From Odobenus rosmarus divergens (taxonomy: Eukaryota > Chordata > Mammalia > Carnivora > Odobenidae): a stretch of 64,000 nucleotides of DNA. The position numbers and the translations under genes are program-made. Under the pieces are notes generated by a model. It had not been told where the DNA came from. It was given only the letters and a program-made list of their open reading frames with translations, and made no database searches. Below are positions 33,941-45,342 of this stretch, piece by piece. The stretch spans positions 967,194 to 1,031,193 of the forward strand of contig NW_004450483.1 of NCBI RefSeq assembly GCF_000321225.1. The letters are read 5' to 3'. Position 1 is the first letter of the stretch. Every line of letters begins with the position of its first letter.

Positions 33941-34006
<66 letters not shown>

Positions 34007-34149
34007 TGGAATATTACTCGGCCATCAAAAAGAATAAAATCTTGCCATTTGCAAAGATGTGGCGGGAGCTAGAGTGTATTATGCTAAGAGAAATAAGTCA
34101 GGCAGAGAAAGACAAATGCCAAATGATCTCACTCATATATGGAATTTAG
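33838..34149 (+). pseudogene. L1 ORF2 C-terminal remnant
   Basis: Open for 103 codons and ending at the natural ORF2 stop. It reads as the LINE-1 ORF2 C-terminal segment: MHPNVYSS, WIKKM, MEYYSAIKKNKILPF and ISQAEKDK are family hallmarks. The reverse transcriptase and endonuclease domains are absent because the element is 5' truncated. An AC microsatellite adds a Thr-His repeat of about 20 residues between WIKKM and MEYYSAIK. It has no retrotransposition function. Confidence 0.9.
33944..34004. repeat. (AC)30 microsatellite inside L1
   Basis: About 61 bp of uninterrupted AC repeat located inside the L1 ORF2 end, where other L1 copies have a short acatata-like stretch. Long and pure, so probably polymorphic. 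Confidence 0.97.
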
Positions 34150-34459
34150 GAAACAAAACAGATAAACATGTGGGAAGGGGAAAAAAAGAGAAGGAGAGAG
34201 AGGGAAGCAAACCATAGAGACTCTTAATGATAGAGAACAAACTGAGGGGTGATGGAAGGAGGTGGGCAGGGGTGGGCTAGACGGGTGATGGGTATTAAGG
34301 AGGGTACTTGTTGGGATGAACACCGGGTGTTATATGTAAGTGATGAATCACTAAATTCTACTCCTGAAACCAACATTACATTATACATTAACTAACTAGA
34401 ATTTAAATAAAACTTTGGAAGAGAAAAGAAAAAGAGTATCTATAGAATGACATAAAATG

Positions 34460-34705
34460 ACAAACATTTTTTGAGTGCTTATGCCAGGCATAATTCTGTG
34501 CACCTGATATTCATATTTATTTGCTCTTCACATCAACCATACAGGGGGGTGGGGGGGGCCCTATCACGACCTCATTCTACAGTTGAGGACACCGAGTCTC
34601 GAAGTGTATGTAACTTATCCAAGATCATACAGAGAATAACCGGCAGGGAAGGATTTGAACCCTCATCTGTGATTCTAGAGCCTGAGGCTTAATCACCTTC
34701 CCAGG
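34460..34705 (-). mobile_element. MIR SINE, near full length
   Basis: ttttttgagtgcttatgcca, ttctgtgcacctgatattca, cctcattctacagttgagga, atccaagatcatacagagaa, ggatttgaaccctcatctgt in reverse-complement MIR order. A G-rich interruption (ggggggtggggggggccc) lies in the middle. Confidence 0.8.
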
Positions 34706-34879
34706 CTGTCTATCCGTGGTGACTGCTTTCTTATTACAGCGTGGCTGGCTGGAAACGTGGAGAAGCAGTAGTCCCTGGCTGCAGAAAACGCACTCCCCAT
34801 GGTTCTGTGCAAGTCAGTGCTATGGGATCTTCCCAGGAGAGGCCACTCCTGCTCAGAGTTGTTGGGAGTCACCAAGATC

Positions 34880-35070
34880 CCAGTTCTGTCTTCTCCATAC
34901 TACAGTCTATGCATTCAGGACCTGCGCCCAGGCTCTGCTCTGGAGATGCAGGAAGGAAAATATCCTGTCCCCGTCTCAAGGCTCTCTCAGCCAGCAGGAG
35001 ACATACAGGTCAACAGGTGACAGGTGGGCAGAGGAAAGGACCAGGAAGGCACAGAAGCTTGCCAGAGGGG
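34880..35070 (+). mobile_element. possible ancient repeat, family uncertain
   Basis: tatgcattcaggacctgcgc, tctgctctggagatgcagga and gcaggagacatacaggtcaa resemble a common mammalian ancient repeat (caggcactg...ggagacagacaa). I cannot name it. Confidence 0.3.
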
Positions 35071-35079
35071 AGGAGGGTG

Positions 35080-35330
35080 GGGTGACAGGCCAGATAAGTG
35101 AAGGGGATCAAAAGATACAAACCACTAGTTATAAGTTAAATAAGTCATGGGGATGAAAAGTACAGCATAGAGGACAGAGCCAATAATATCATCCTAACGT
35201 TGTATGGAGATAGATGGTGACGACACTTAAGCGTGGTGAGCATTTTGTAATGTACGTAATGGTCCAATCATTAAGCTGCATGCCTGAAACTAATATAATA
35301 TTGTGTGTCAGCCGTACTTCAATTTAAAAA
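35080..35330 (+). mobile_element. L1 3' UTR end (L1MA-like)
   Basis: taaataagtcatggggatga, aaagtacagcatagaggaca, gagcattttgtaatgtacgt, gcctgaaactaatataatat and cgtacttcaatttaaaaaga follow an L1 3' terminus ending in an A-rich tail. Confidence 0.75.
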
Positions 35331-35429
35331 GAGGAACAGCGGGAGTGCTCTGTGTTGTCAGGGCACAGTGTGGGGGCAGTGGGGAAGGGCGGGGCCAGAG
35401 CGTGCCCCTTCTTACACATTAAGGATATC

Positions 35430-35600
35430 AGACATTAGCCTGCTGGTGATGGGGAGACACAAAGAGGTTCTAGGCAAGGGAGCGACAGGATCAGGTTTGC
35501 ATTTTACACTACTAGGGCACAGAGGGGGAGGCGTATGGGTGATGCCAGAGGGAAGGAAGTGGGGCAAGGGGAGGGGGGCCTCCCTGGGCAGTGGTGGCAG
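35430..35600 (+). mobile_element. possible ancient repeat, family uncertain
   Basis: aggttctaggcaagggagcg, acaggatcaggtttgcattt resembles a widespread mammalian repeat (gcagggagtgacatgatcag...). Low certainty. Confidence 0.3.
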
Positions 35601-36439
35601 AGAGGGAATGGGTCATGACCAATGTGGGCTGCGGGGCCCGTGGGACTGGGTGCCGAGTTGATGTGGGATGAATGAGGAGAGAAGCTGGTCCGGTCAAGCA
35701 TCCCAGGTGGGGTGCTAACTTGGGGTTGAAGTGGGTGATGGTGTCCATAACTAGGAGACGAGACCCAGGAGACAAAGGCTGTTTGGAGGACCTGAAAATG
35801 GGTGGTTTCTGACCTCAGATGCCGTGGAACTTCAGGTGGCCACATCCAGGGACTAGTAGTACAGATGAGGCCAGAGCTGGGGGAGAGTCCTTAAGGGGGG
35901 GCTGTGATCTGGGGAGCAGAGCCCTGAGTGAGGATGAGCTGTACAAGGCCAGTGTGTAAAGAAAGAGAGGGAGCTGGAGACTGGGAGACATGACTCCACT
36001 CAGGCCAAGAGGGAGCTCAGTAGGTCACCGGAGCCCAGCAAAGGGCAGGAGGCAGGGTGAGCTGGGTATACCGAGCGCCTGCATAGAAATTTGGGGCAGT
36101 ACATGTGGCAGTGCAGCCCACGCCCTCAGCAGTCCCCGGGGACCTCGGGGAGGCAGCCAGCACCCAATTCACAAGCACCTACTGTGTGTTCAGCTCTCTG
36201 TTGGGTCTCCCGTGCAATAAAAGGGGCAACAGAAGCCTGAGCGTAACTTGAAAACCTGTGTTCCCACACCAAAGAGGCTTCCAGATACAGGCATGAAATC
36301 TTTCCTTGGCCTCAACCATGCCCCAAGCCCAGGCGCTGGAGCAGACACAGTGCCAAAGATCGAGGCCTCCCCAGATCAGCCCGGGCCTCCGATGGCGATC
36401 CAGCTCCCAGAGGGAGAACTCACCCAGACTCTGGGGGTC
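35601..36439. other. single-copy DNA
   Basis: No gene or certain repeat recognised. Confidence 0.4.
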
Positions 36440-36590
36440 CTGAAACAGGACAGCTTTGGGCGCTCATCCCGACTCTGCCCCTTACTAGCTGTGTGACGCT
36501 GAGTGAGTCACACGACCTCTTTGGGCCCCAGTGTCCTTCTAGGTAACTTCCTTCCCTTGTAGGGTCACTTGGAGCAGCCAAGGAGCTCAC
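36440..36590 (+). mobile_element. MIR SINE
   Basis: actctgccccttactagctg, tgtgacgctgagtgagtcac and acgacctctttgggccccag are a good MIR match. Confidence 0.75.
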
Positions 36591-37194
36591 AGGAATGTAA
36601 CCTTCTGCCCGAGCTGGCTGTCAACACAGCTGCCCCTCCTGTAAGCAGCACTCCCACCCTCCACGTTGGCAGCGAGAGGATGCACAGGGGACAGGCACCC
36701 ACCGGCTTAAACTGTGGGGTGCCACGTTAAGGGACCCATAATAGCAGGCCGGGGTTGAGCTCCCCCTCCCCTTCTCCTTCCTTCCTTCCCTCCTCCCTCC
36801 TCTTTTGAGGGAACTAAGAGCCCCCTTTTACAGCCCCTCATGCAGGCCCCGGGGGAGCCAGAGGCTGGCAGAAATGACTGCTAATACTTCCAGGCACATT
36901 TACTGAAACCTTTTGACACGGAGGATATTTTTATGAGATAAGTGCCCTGTGTCGGTATCAACTGGCAAGTTTCATTGCTCACATTTCAGTCCTGCAAAAA
37001 GCCTTTTTCAATCACTGTCCATGGCAACGATAAACTTTTAATGGCTGAGGGAAAGCCTGCAGCTCAGAAGCTCTCCGTCCTCCTACCTCCCTGCCCCACG
37101 CTGCGGCTGACCTTCCAATCTCCCCACAGGGCCAGAGGCCCAGGCAGAGAGCCAGATGCGGGGATGGCATCACCCCCACTCCCCAAACCCCTGT
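36591..37194. other. single-copy DNA with CT-rich tract
   Basis: Includes a (CCTT)-rich tract at about 36766-36806 and an AT-rich stretch 36890-37045 (ggatatttttatgagataag, ataaacttttaatggctgag) that could be conserved. No gene. Confidence 0.4.
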
Positions 37195-37350
37195 TTCTCA
37201 ACCTCAGAGGATCACAGGCCCTGGCAGCATACTAGAAACACCAGGGAATGAAAAGGCCAATACCCAGCCCAGCTCTGACCGACTGAGAGAATCTCTGCGG
37301 TGGACTCCAGGACATCAGCCTTGTAAAAGCTCCCCTGGGGATTCCACTGG
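37195..37350 (+). mobile_element. MER5-like hAT fragment
   Basis: tttctcaacctcagaggatc, cagcatactagaaacaccag, ccaggacatcagccttgtaa, aagctcccctggggattcca follow MER5-type elements. Diverged. Confidence 0.5.
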
Positions 37351-38786
37351 GCGGCGGTGTGGAGAACAGCTTCACTTCCTCTGGGAAGGCGAGCCCTGGG
37401 TCACAGCCTGATCTTTCCTTGGCAGCCACGCCATGGCTCACGCATGCTCACACGGACACCCTGTCCCGCACCCAGGAGGAGCCAGACAGACGTGTGTCTC
37501 TCTATCTGTTGGTGAGGGAACCAAACCCAGAGGTCATGAGGTCACACAGAAAGCCAGGAACAGGCACACCCTCTGAGCCCAGGTCTCACCCTTTCCATCT
37601 GAATGAGTCATGTTTGAATGAACATCTGGGTGGAAGAACGGTCCAGAGCTGCCTCACAGCAGGCAAAGTTTAGCGTTCAAGGAATGAAGAGGAACAAGTG
37701 AATGAATGAATCACTGAATGGCTCCTACCTACAGGAAACTCATCCCACCACCCCAGTGTCCTACAGGTAAGGATGGCGTTTGGTGTTCCCCAAATGCTCA
37801 CTTCCTGGAAGATCCTAGAACTTTCCAGAACTCAAGGCAAGCAGGGCCTCCATCCGTCCTCCTGGCCGCTGTGGCACCACCAGCAGAGCCGGGCCCATTG
37901 TTCATAGCTCTCCTCACAGCTCCTAGGACTGAGATGAGCTGAGGAGGGCAGCTTCCCCCCACCAATGCTCTCCCACCACCTGCCACCCCTCTCCCCAACC
38001 TCACCTCCCAGCAGCCCTATCCGCGCACCTGCCTTGGCAGCCCCTGACTTCTCTGGCCCCTGGGAGCACCCCCAGTCAGCGTTCTGTCTCCCCGGGAGCA
38101 TCTCCTGCCAGCCCTCTCCCGCAGGTTCTTTTGTCATAATCCCTCTAGGTCCTCTGGGATGAGGAAGCATGGGAAAGGGGCAGAGCGGCCGGAGGCAAGG
38201 AGTGGGGAGGGTCGTAGGGTCTTGGAAGGCTCATCTTCACTTGGCCATTTCAGCCAGCTCTGTCGGTGTCTGTGTGCAGGTCTCTGTGCACCTCGAGTGG
38301 GGCTGGAGGCTCTGTCATGCCCCAAACAGCGCCCGCTGCAGAGAGGGAGACAGGCAGGCGACAAAGGACCAGCAAGGGCTGAGTCCGACTCTGAGGCGGG
38401 CTCATTCGTCTCACACATCCTCAGCCGACGCGTCTTTTCAAGCTGTGCCACGGTCCAAGGTTCTAGGCAGAAGATTCTGGGGATGATGTGGCAGAACTGA
38501 GACCCCAGCTGTCTCACTGAGGTCCCTGAGGGGGCGGGTCACCAGCACCCAGCACCCACTACCAAAGGGCCAGTGAACAATTGAAGGCAACTGTCCGAAT
38601 TGCCTTTTTAAACCAAACCAAGCCAAACCTTGAATATTTCCCCTCTGGATGTCTGGCCCCCCTTGAGCCATTTATTACACACAGAGTCTCAAAATGAACA
38701 ACTTTTGCAACTTCCAAATATACTCACAAGCTCTGCCTGTCTTCCCCCATCCATCAAGACAACAAAACACATTTCTCCTTGGGAGA
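37351..38786. other. single-copy DNA
   Basis: A short (gaat)n tract lies at about 37697-37722 (gtgaatgaatgaatcactga). Otherwise no repeat or gene is recognised. Frames on both strands at 38134-38517 overlap and look like chance. Confidence 0.45.
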
Positions 38787-38842
38787 TGCAAAAAAAAAAA
38801 ACCAAAAAACAAACCCCAAAAAACCAAAAAACCAAAACAAAT
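38787..38842. repeat. A-rich low-complexity tract
   Basis: Degenerate A/C repeat (aaaaccaaaaaacaaacccc and similar), about 56 bp. Confidence 0.85.
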
Positions 38843-39194
38843 CCAGCATTGGGGACCAATTAAGCATTTCCTTTGAAATGCATGCGTGCCACAGATTGCT
38901 GAGGGTGAACTCCAACCTCTGAAGAAATGGGAACCAGATGCCAGAAGCTAGAGGTGCAAGGCATCCTGCCACCACTGCCCTTCACCGAGAGAGAGAGCCG
39001 GGGTGGGCAGCACAGACCCCGGTGGGTGGGACCGGGGGGCTCTGACTAATGTCATAGCCCAGGTTCATGGCACCAGCTCGAATTTCCATTTTAGTCATCA
39101 CCCGTGACAAGAAATGAGGGCCTCCCCACAGCCCCACAAACACACCCTGCCTCCCAGCCTTCACGCCTTCCTGATTTTGCATACCCTCAGATTC

Positions 39195-39430
39195 CTGGCT
39201 TAAGCTCTAATTCTTCCTCAAAGCCTTCCTCAAATACTCAAGCCTGCAGGAAACATGTCCCCTCCCACTTAGGGACTAGCAGTCCTGCAAAGATACAGCC
39301 CTTGATCTCAGAGTGACAACTGTGATTAACCAGCACTACTCCTAATTAGATTGTGGGCTCTGCTTATAAATCATGTGTTTTCTCGGCAAGCTCTCTATAA
39401 GCAAGTGTTAAATGGCTGCAGTAGTGTGCT
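39195..39430 (+). mobile_element. L2 LINE 3' end
   Basis: ttcttcctcaaagccttcct, then ctcctaattagattgtgggc, tctgcttataaatcatgtgt match the L2 3' region. Confidence 0.5.
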
Positions 39431-40299
39431 GATAAATGTTGACCACCAATTCTTGGGCAGAGGCAGGAGCCCTGGCTTAGAGCATTTGCCAATTTCCATG
39501 GTGTAAATGTTCTCACTGCAACTGATTTCAAGCTGCCAATTGGCGATCACTGAACCTGTCCTCGGCCAATATGGAGAATGGCTCCCACGAGCTGACATGA
39601 GCTGATTCTGGCAAGAAACAGCCAAACTGAGGCTCCACAATCCCCAGTGCTTCCTTAAAGCAAGGCGATTCTTTAAAAAAAAAAAGGACAAAAAAGTCTT
39701 GACTTCCTGCAAGTTAAATAATACCATTTTCCACCTGAAAAAATTAGCAAGAAATGTTTTTTAATGAGAATACACGGCGCTGGAAATGGCATTATGCGGC
39801 ACCCTGCTGGAAATCACTGTTAGAAAGAACTTGGTTCTGCATCACAAGAATCACACCCTCGGAATCCATGACCTAACCTTTTGTTGTATTCCAGGGTAAA
39901 CACCTAAGTGGTGACAGGTGTTGGGGCTGAGATTTTGATCACAGCAGACCCCGTAAGACCAAACGATGGTAGGCAACCTAGAGGTTCAGCAAGAGGGGAG
40001 TGGTTAAATTAAGTCTAAAGTCAACCTTCAAGACCATACTGCCAGGATTTTACCAGAAATGGTAAGAGAAAGGGCTTGCTCACTGTTGATGCCTCCTTTG
40101 TGAAGTCGGGTTCAATGTGCACTGTCTTTCTCTTGCAGACCCCTGCTTTCCTGGTGCTCACCAGAGGCCTAGCCGGGCGCGGGGGATGTGGGGACCCTCT
40201 CCGGTGGGCGCCACCTCTCCACCAGAGCCCCGAAGTAATGGGTTGGCCAAACAGATGGGATAAATCAATGCCAAGGACGCTGTCACCCTGGGCAATCCC
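39431..40299. other. single-copy DNA
   Basis: Moderately AT-rich; no recognised repeat. 39470-39800 could be conserved (cgatcactgaacctgtcctc region) but shows no decisive motif. Confidence 0.4.
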
Positions 40300-40640
40300 G
40301 CACCATTCAATTTTCATGTGAATTTAGCAGCTCTGCATGGTTTTTAAGAACCCAATTGTATCCTGACACTTTTTAAATGATGCCTCTTTACATCCGGCCG
40401 TAATTTATCTTTTACTTAGGAGCAGCTCCAGTTCCATAACCGTTTGAAGGGAAGAAAAAAACCACACACACACACACCGACTTCACTTAATTTACAATAG
40501 TCCACACTCAGTAAAACACGGATGACAGAGGTTTGCCAAATGGGAATTTCATGTCAGCAGCTCATTTTGGTAAAACTTAAATGGCTTTATTTTGAAAGAA
40601 AATACACATTTTAAAAAATGTTTATAGATTGGAGTAGGGG
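40300..40640. promoter_or_regulatory. candidate conserved non-coding element
   Basis: AT-rich and repeat-free apart from a short CA run (about 40464-40478). Contains ccattcaattttcatgtgaa, ccgtaatttatcttttactt and acttaatttacaatagtcc. Composition resembles a deeply conserved enhancer. Confidence 0.3.
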
Positions 40641-41079
40641 ATGAGGCTAAGTGTGTGGGTGTGTGAGAAAGGACTCGTGCTGATACAAACCCCCAAAGCT
40701 CAGATTTCTACCCATCAGGCAAAAAGGTCCTGTTTTCCCTTTTTACCTAAAAAAGAAAAATACGAGTCATTTCAAACTCTTGAAAAGTCCAAAAGAATGT
40801 GAGTGACCAGACAGATGCTCTGCTGGGTCTTTCCTCATCCTTATGAAGGCATGATGCTGAGCCTGAACTGGGGAGCAGCAGACATGGGGTACCCCCTGCC
40901 CCGACCTCCTCCACCAGCCCAAGCAAACCGCCCAACGGTGCTGACTTCCACTTCTTTGAAACAACCACTGTCGCCAGACACAACCCTTGGCTATTTCCCA
41001 CCTGGGGGCTATGAAAGGAAAAGGCAGTTGGAGGAAGGACAGCAGATGATGTGTATCCAGAGCCTGGAAGGACATAGGC
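40641..41079. other. single-copy DNA
   Basis: No gene or repeat recognised. Confidence 0.45.
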
Positions 41080-41215
41080 ATTGTCCACCATCTTGTTGAA
41101 TCCACGTGACCCTCATGGGACTTTATTGGGTTTATTGTCCCTAATATACAGAGGGGAAACCGAGGCAGTGGATTGCTCAGTTCCTGGGCGCAGGGTCACC
41201 CAGCTCGTTGGTCGG
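41080..41215 (-). mobile_element. MIR SINE fragment
   Basis: attgtccctaatatacagag, gggaaaccgaggcagtggat and gcgcagggtcacccagctcg follow reverse-complement MIR. Confidence 0.65.
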
Positions 41216-41294
41216 TTGCTTTCAGAGTTCATGGAGAACATGACAACTGGGTTCACCAAATGGAAGTGTCCTTCAGATCTGGAAATTGCCTGTC

Positions 41295-41455
41295 CTGGGT
41301 TTTGCTACTCAAAGTGTGGCCCAAGCACCAGCGGCCTTGGCTCACCTGGTATGTATTGAGAACGAAGTGTCCTGGGCCCACCCATGCCTATGGATTCAGA
41401 CACTGAATTTAAGCCAGATCCTGGGGCGGTTAGTTTGAGAAGCACTGGTTTAAGG
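41295..41455 (-). mobile_element. MER5A (hAT-Charlie MITE)
   Basis: tgctactcaaagtgtggccc, ttggctcacctggtatgtat, cctatggattcagacactga, ttagtttgagaagcactggt: minus-strand MER5A from end to end. It lies in the opposite orientation to the copy at 25.6 kb. Confidence 0.8.
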
Positions 41456-41624
41456 GATATTTTCTGTTAAAGAAGGAACGAGAAAAGGCTTTCCGGTGAC
41501 GCTAAGGTGCTGGAGAGCCACGGCGCACACTCCCACAAAAGGCCACTGTCCCCTCACAAAGCCACTTAGAATTTACTACAGGCCCACACCTGGGTTGGAT
41601 ACGCGTAAGAAAAACAGCCTGCAT

Positions 41625-41745
41625 TTGTACTCACTGTGCAGACCTCGTCTCTAAAGCATATTTTCATCCAGTACCTCATTTAACCCTCGGGCGGCCACAA
41701 GAGAGGGGCACCTAAGTTGGGAGGCGGAGGCTCGTTACTGACTGG
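41625..41745 (-). mobile_element. possible MIR fragment
   Basis: atccagtacctcatttaacc, ctcgggcggccacaagagag is weakly like the minus-strand MIR 3' half. Confidence 0.35.
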
Positions 41746-42479
41746 TCCAGCCCGGGCCTGAGCAGAAAGTGGGTCCTCGGGCCACCAGCGCCCAGCCACC
41801 CGTCTCTGCTGGGGCTCACACACTCGCCCTCAGTCCACCGCAAGATGTCCCCACAGCCAGCGAGGCCTCCCGGACCCCTCGAGGGGGGATGAGCCCGCGC
41901 TGGCCCAGCCAGAGGCACACTCGGGGAGGGGCGGCTGTTCTTCCACAGCTGCAGCCTGGGGAGTCCTGGGGCTATGGAGTGGGGTGTGGGATGTGTGTGC
42001 AGTGTGTGCGTGTGACACACACACAGAACACATGTCCAAAAAAGGAAGCCCTCAGAAGCAAACGCCGAAAGTGAGAAACGTGTTCTCCCTCCTCTCCTAC
42101 GGTGTTTCTTCGAGATTACAGGGCTCTGCAAAACCCATCTCCCACCGAGACGCCGGCTTGTAAAACTCAAATGCACAAATGAGGCCCAGCTGCAGCTCTG
42201 CTCACAATGAGCCCAAGGAGAGAGCCATCCTGGCGGGGTACGGGAGGCTCGCCGTCTGGTCTGGATGGGGCTCCAGCTAAGGCCCCGGTGTTCGGTGGAG
42301 AGGTGTAAATGTGTGAGCAGCCAGGCGTCCTGGGCCTGAGGGACCAAGACAGCAACTCTTGCCCTTCTCACACACACCCTTCAGTTGGCCCTGTGTCTGA
42401 AGGTGCCAGGAGCTCACAACGGCCTGGTTCTGGGTTTAAAAAAATGCTGTGCTGGCATGCATGGGTGCATTGGCCCCGG
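41746..42479. other. single-copy DNA with TG tract
   Basis: An interrupted (TG)n/(CA)n tract lies at about 41988-42024. The 221-aa minus-strand frame (41712-42377) spans it and is a chance frame. Confidence 0.5.
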
Positions 42480-42690
42480 GCCTGGAGCTTTCAGCTTGGG
42501 CCAGGGAAAGATCCAGCTACGCCGACCGATCACTGTGTCATCTGACCCAAATGACTTTACCTCTCTGAGTCTCAGCGTCCTCACCGAAAACTGGCAGTAA
42601 TAATTCTTACCACCCAGGGTCGGGTGGTGATAAAACGAAGCTCTCTGTGTAAAGTGTCGAGCCCACAGTGGACGCCCCATAAATGTTCAT
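42480..42690 (+). mobile_element. MIR SINE, near full length
   Basis: cactgtgtcatctgacccaa, atgactttacctctctgagt, ctcagcgtcctcaccgaaaa, ataattcttaccacccaggg and cataaatgttcatttccctt follow MIR to its 3' end. Confidence 0.8.
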
Positions 42691-42728
42691 TTCCCTTTCC
42701 TACAGCCGGGCTCCGGGCTCCACGGGGC

Positions 42729-42740
42729 GGGGGGGGGGGG
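42729..42740. repeat. G12 run
   Basis: Poly-G of 12, preceded by ggggc. Confidence 0.95.
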
Positions 42741-42839
42741 AGAGAAAGACAAACACACCACAGTTAAGAGCGAATATGGGAACGCGCGCCCCTGAGTTAG
42801 GGAAGCCCTTGCTTACATCCATTTGCATTGACTTCTGCG

Positions 42840-43060
42840 AGTGCTCCAATTTTCAAAGCTTGATATTTATTTAGATCTTTATTTTTCACTGTAAATACAA
42901 CATACGCTTACAGAGATATTTATTTTTCTCTGTAAACACAGCAAATGTCTGGGGAAAATATAATCCCAAATTCACAAGACTGGAATGTTTTTTTTTTATG
43001 ACAATCATTTGGTTTGTTTAAATCTACCATAGCATTGCATAATGCCATTGCATTTTACTG
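42840..43060. promoter_or_regulatory. AT-rich candidate conserved element with hairpin
   Basis: A strongly AT-rich island in GC-rich surroundings. An exact 9-bp inverted repeat, ttacagaga (42908-42916) and tctctgtaa (42927-42935), brackets a 10-nt spacer. It also holds gcattgcataatgccattgc, an octamer/CEBP-like palindromic stretch. No repeat family recognised. Confidence 0.3.
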
Positions 43061-43409
43061 TAATTTGGAAGTGGGGGGCGTGGGTGGGAACTGCATTACA
43101 CAAGAACCATAAGAAAAGACAGCAGGGAAAGGGGTCCTCACAGGGAAAATACTCCTGCATTTACTCCTCTGAGTGGTGGAAGCTGGAAAGGTAAAATCCC
43201 CAAAGACTGGTCACCAACAGCAGTCCGACTGGACATGGTGGTGACGTCGAATGCACAATATAATATTGCTCCGATGGGTGAATTATCAGACAATTTTGTG
43301 AAACGGGGTGAAAATAGTCTCATAACATTTCAGGACCTGAAAGAGATGATCGAGTTATATATGTATAGGATCAAGGATTTCATCAGTTCGCCCTAAGAGA
43401 TTATCAGTC
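43061..43409. other. single-copy DNA
   Basis: No gene or repeat recognised. Confidence 0.4.
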
Positions 43410-43500
43410 GAACCCACTCATCGTCCTGACAGGGGAAACTGAGACCCCAGGATGTCATCTGCCTGAGATCACAGATGTGAACGGCAAATCCTGAGATAGC
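43410..43500 (-). mobile_element. MIR SINE core fragment
   Basis: cgtcctgacaggggaaactg, agaccccaggatgtcatctg, cctgagatcacagatgtgaa match reverse-complement MIR. Confidence 0.6.
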
Positions 43501-45342
43501 AAATTTCCCTTGTTCTTTGTTTTGTTTTGTTTTTCCAAAATAGAGTTAGGGGAATGCGTGGGTGTCTGAGCAGGTAATATACAGCGCCCTCAGGATTTGA
43601 GGCTGGGGAGGACTGTTTCCTGCAGACAAGGGAAGCCAGAAGCTCCTCTAAGAAAGGCTCCCAAAACCCCGAGCAGGGGTCTTTCACGAGGAGACCGGGA
43701 ACCCAACAGAAACCCTCCCTGCTGAAATCCTGTGCCCACAGTTTGGATGCCCTCCTCACAAAAATAACATTTTGATGGACCTTATTATATTTTTAAACTG
43801 TATTTTTACTTCTTATTAGGCAAGAGGGAGCATTGAGCTCCCTCAGCATGGGATGGCAAGGCTGAGAGAGAAGACATGGCTCACTCCAGCCAGGAGGAAT
43901 CTGGGAACGAGGGAGCAGAGCCCACACAAATTCCAGACGGAAAGACAGATTTAGGACCCAAAAGATGAAGCCCTATTTCCCGTCCCCAGAAATAAACTCT
44001 GGGAGTTCCCTCCCTCTGAGCCTGGCACAGAAAGATCAGGAAGTCTGGATGTATTTGCATGTTATTGATACATGATGGGGTCTCAACGGGAAAGGTGTTT
44101 GTGGGGAGAGCACCCATATTTGGGGTAACCTCAGGAGGAGAGTCCTGTTCTCCCAGAGCATTTCTGGGGCCTCTGCCCATAGGATGAGGGTGGAGACTCT
44201 CTCTCACCCTAGTGCCCCCCCCAATCATTGACATAGGCCACCTGGGAGGGAACGGGGTATACCTTCCTCCCCAGCCCCCACCCCCCACAAGCACTGGTTC
44301 TCGCTTTGACTTGTTAATTTTTATTTTATGCTCCCCTTTTTCTTTACTCTGGTCTCTTTTTTAGTTGACCCTATTAAACTGCATGCATTTTTTTGGAGGC
44401 CACCTCTAGAACCACTAGGATAAAAACGAATAAACAAACCTCTCCAAGAGTTCATTCTTGTGACTCTTGAGTGATGAATCCCCAAGCTGAGGATTCCTTA
44501 AGAAAGAGAGAAAAAGGAACAAGGCTTCAAAAAAGTTTTGTATGTATGAGTTTCAAAGGAAGCAGAGAACTGTTAATACTCCTACCTTTATAACAAAATG
44601 CCAGTTGGTGGTGGTGCAATTTTTCCCTGGAAACTTGGACTGCTGTGATCGGGCACTGGCATCACCTGCCTTAAGAGTTTTGATCTTGTTCTTCAGAAGG
44701 AAGGCCACCTCCCTCGTGTCTCTGTACATACACACCCCACCCCAACGTGGTCAGCCTGGCTAACGCTCATGGGTCGAGACTCCATCCCTCCTCTGCCTGC
44801 GCCCTGCCTGACCTCACCCCATCTTAGGTAGGGAAGATATGGGGTCCAGGGTTCCCTTTGGACCCCCTGTCCCTGTGACTTCCTATAGACTCTCCCCATC
44901 AACCTCAGCTTCCTGAGGTCTGGGACTGTGGGGATGGAGGCTGCCTCCAGGCTGTCCTCAGGAGAGGCCAGAGAGGGAGGGTAGGGAGGAGGAAGGCAGG
45001 AAGGGAGGGAGAAATCTTAAGCTATACCCAATCCTGAGAAGTACATCAGCGAGAACTACTTAGTCCAGCCTCAGGGAAGGAGAGATGAGGGACAGGAAAA
45101 ATTAGACAGTGTCACTCTTTGCTTGCTAGGAACCACAATCCTGGAACCTGCACACAGTTCACCCTCCCGATATTCACTGTGTGTGCGCCCTGATTGTTAT
45201 TTCCTCAGCAGTACAAACGGAGGGAAGAGCCCCATCTGTCCCACCAGGAGGTGACAAGAGAGGAGTGATAAGGACTTCAGAGCCCTTTGCAAATATCAAG
45301 GGTCAGAGTCAGAAAACCTAAGCACCCAGAGTGGGAGTGAAT
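43501..45342. other. single-copy DNA
   Basis: About 1.8 kb without a recognised gene or interspersed repeat. Small simple tracts: (ttttg)n near 43519-43533 and a GGAA-rich purine stretch at about 44975-45012. Confidence 0.45.

Larger units (their letters stand above)
33667..34449 (+). mobile_element. 5'-truncated L1 with 18-bp TSD
   Basis: The L1 body (33685-34431) is flanked by aagagtatctattgaatg (33667-33684) and aagagtatctatagaatg (34432-34449), one mismatch. It includes the ORF2 C-terminal end and a carnivore-type 3' UTR (ggtgatgggtattaaggagg, gatgaacaccgggtgttata, ctcctgaaaccaacattaca), with an A-rich tail. A piece of the same L1 family lies in opposite orientation at 56.7-57.2 kb. Confidence 0.9.

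Noticed and set aside
41712..42377. 221-aa open frame (-)
   Set aside because: It crosses an interrupted TG/CA tract (CHTHTLHTHP-type run) and overlaps frames on the other strand; a chance frame in GC-rich DNA.
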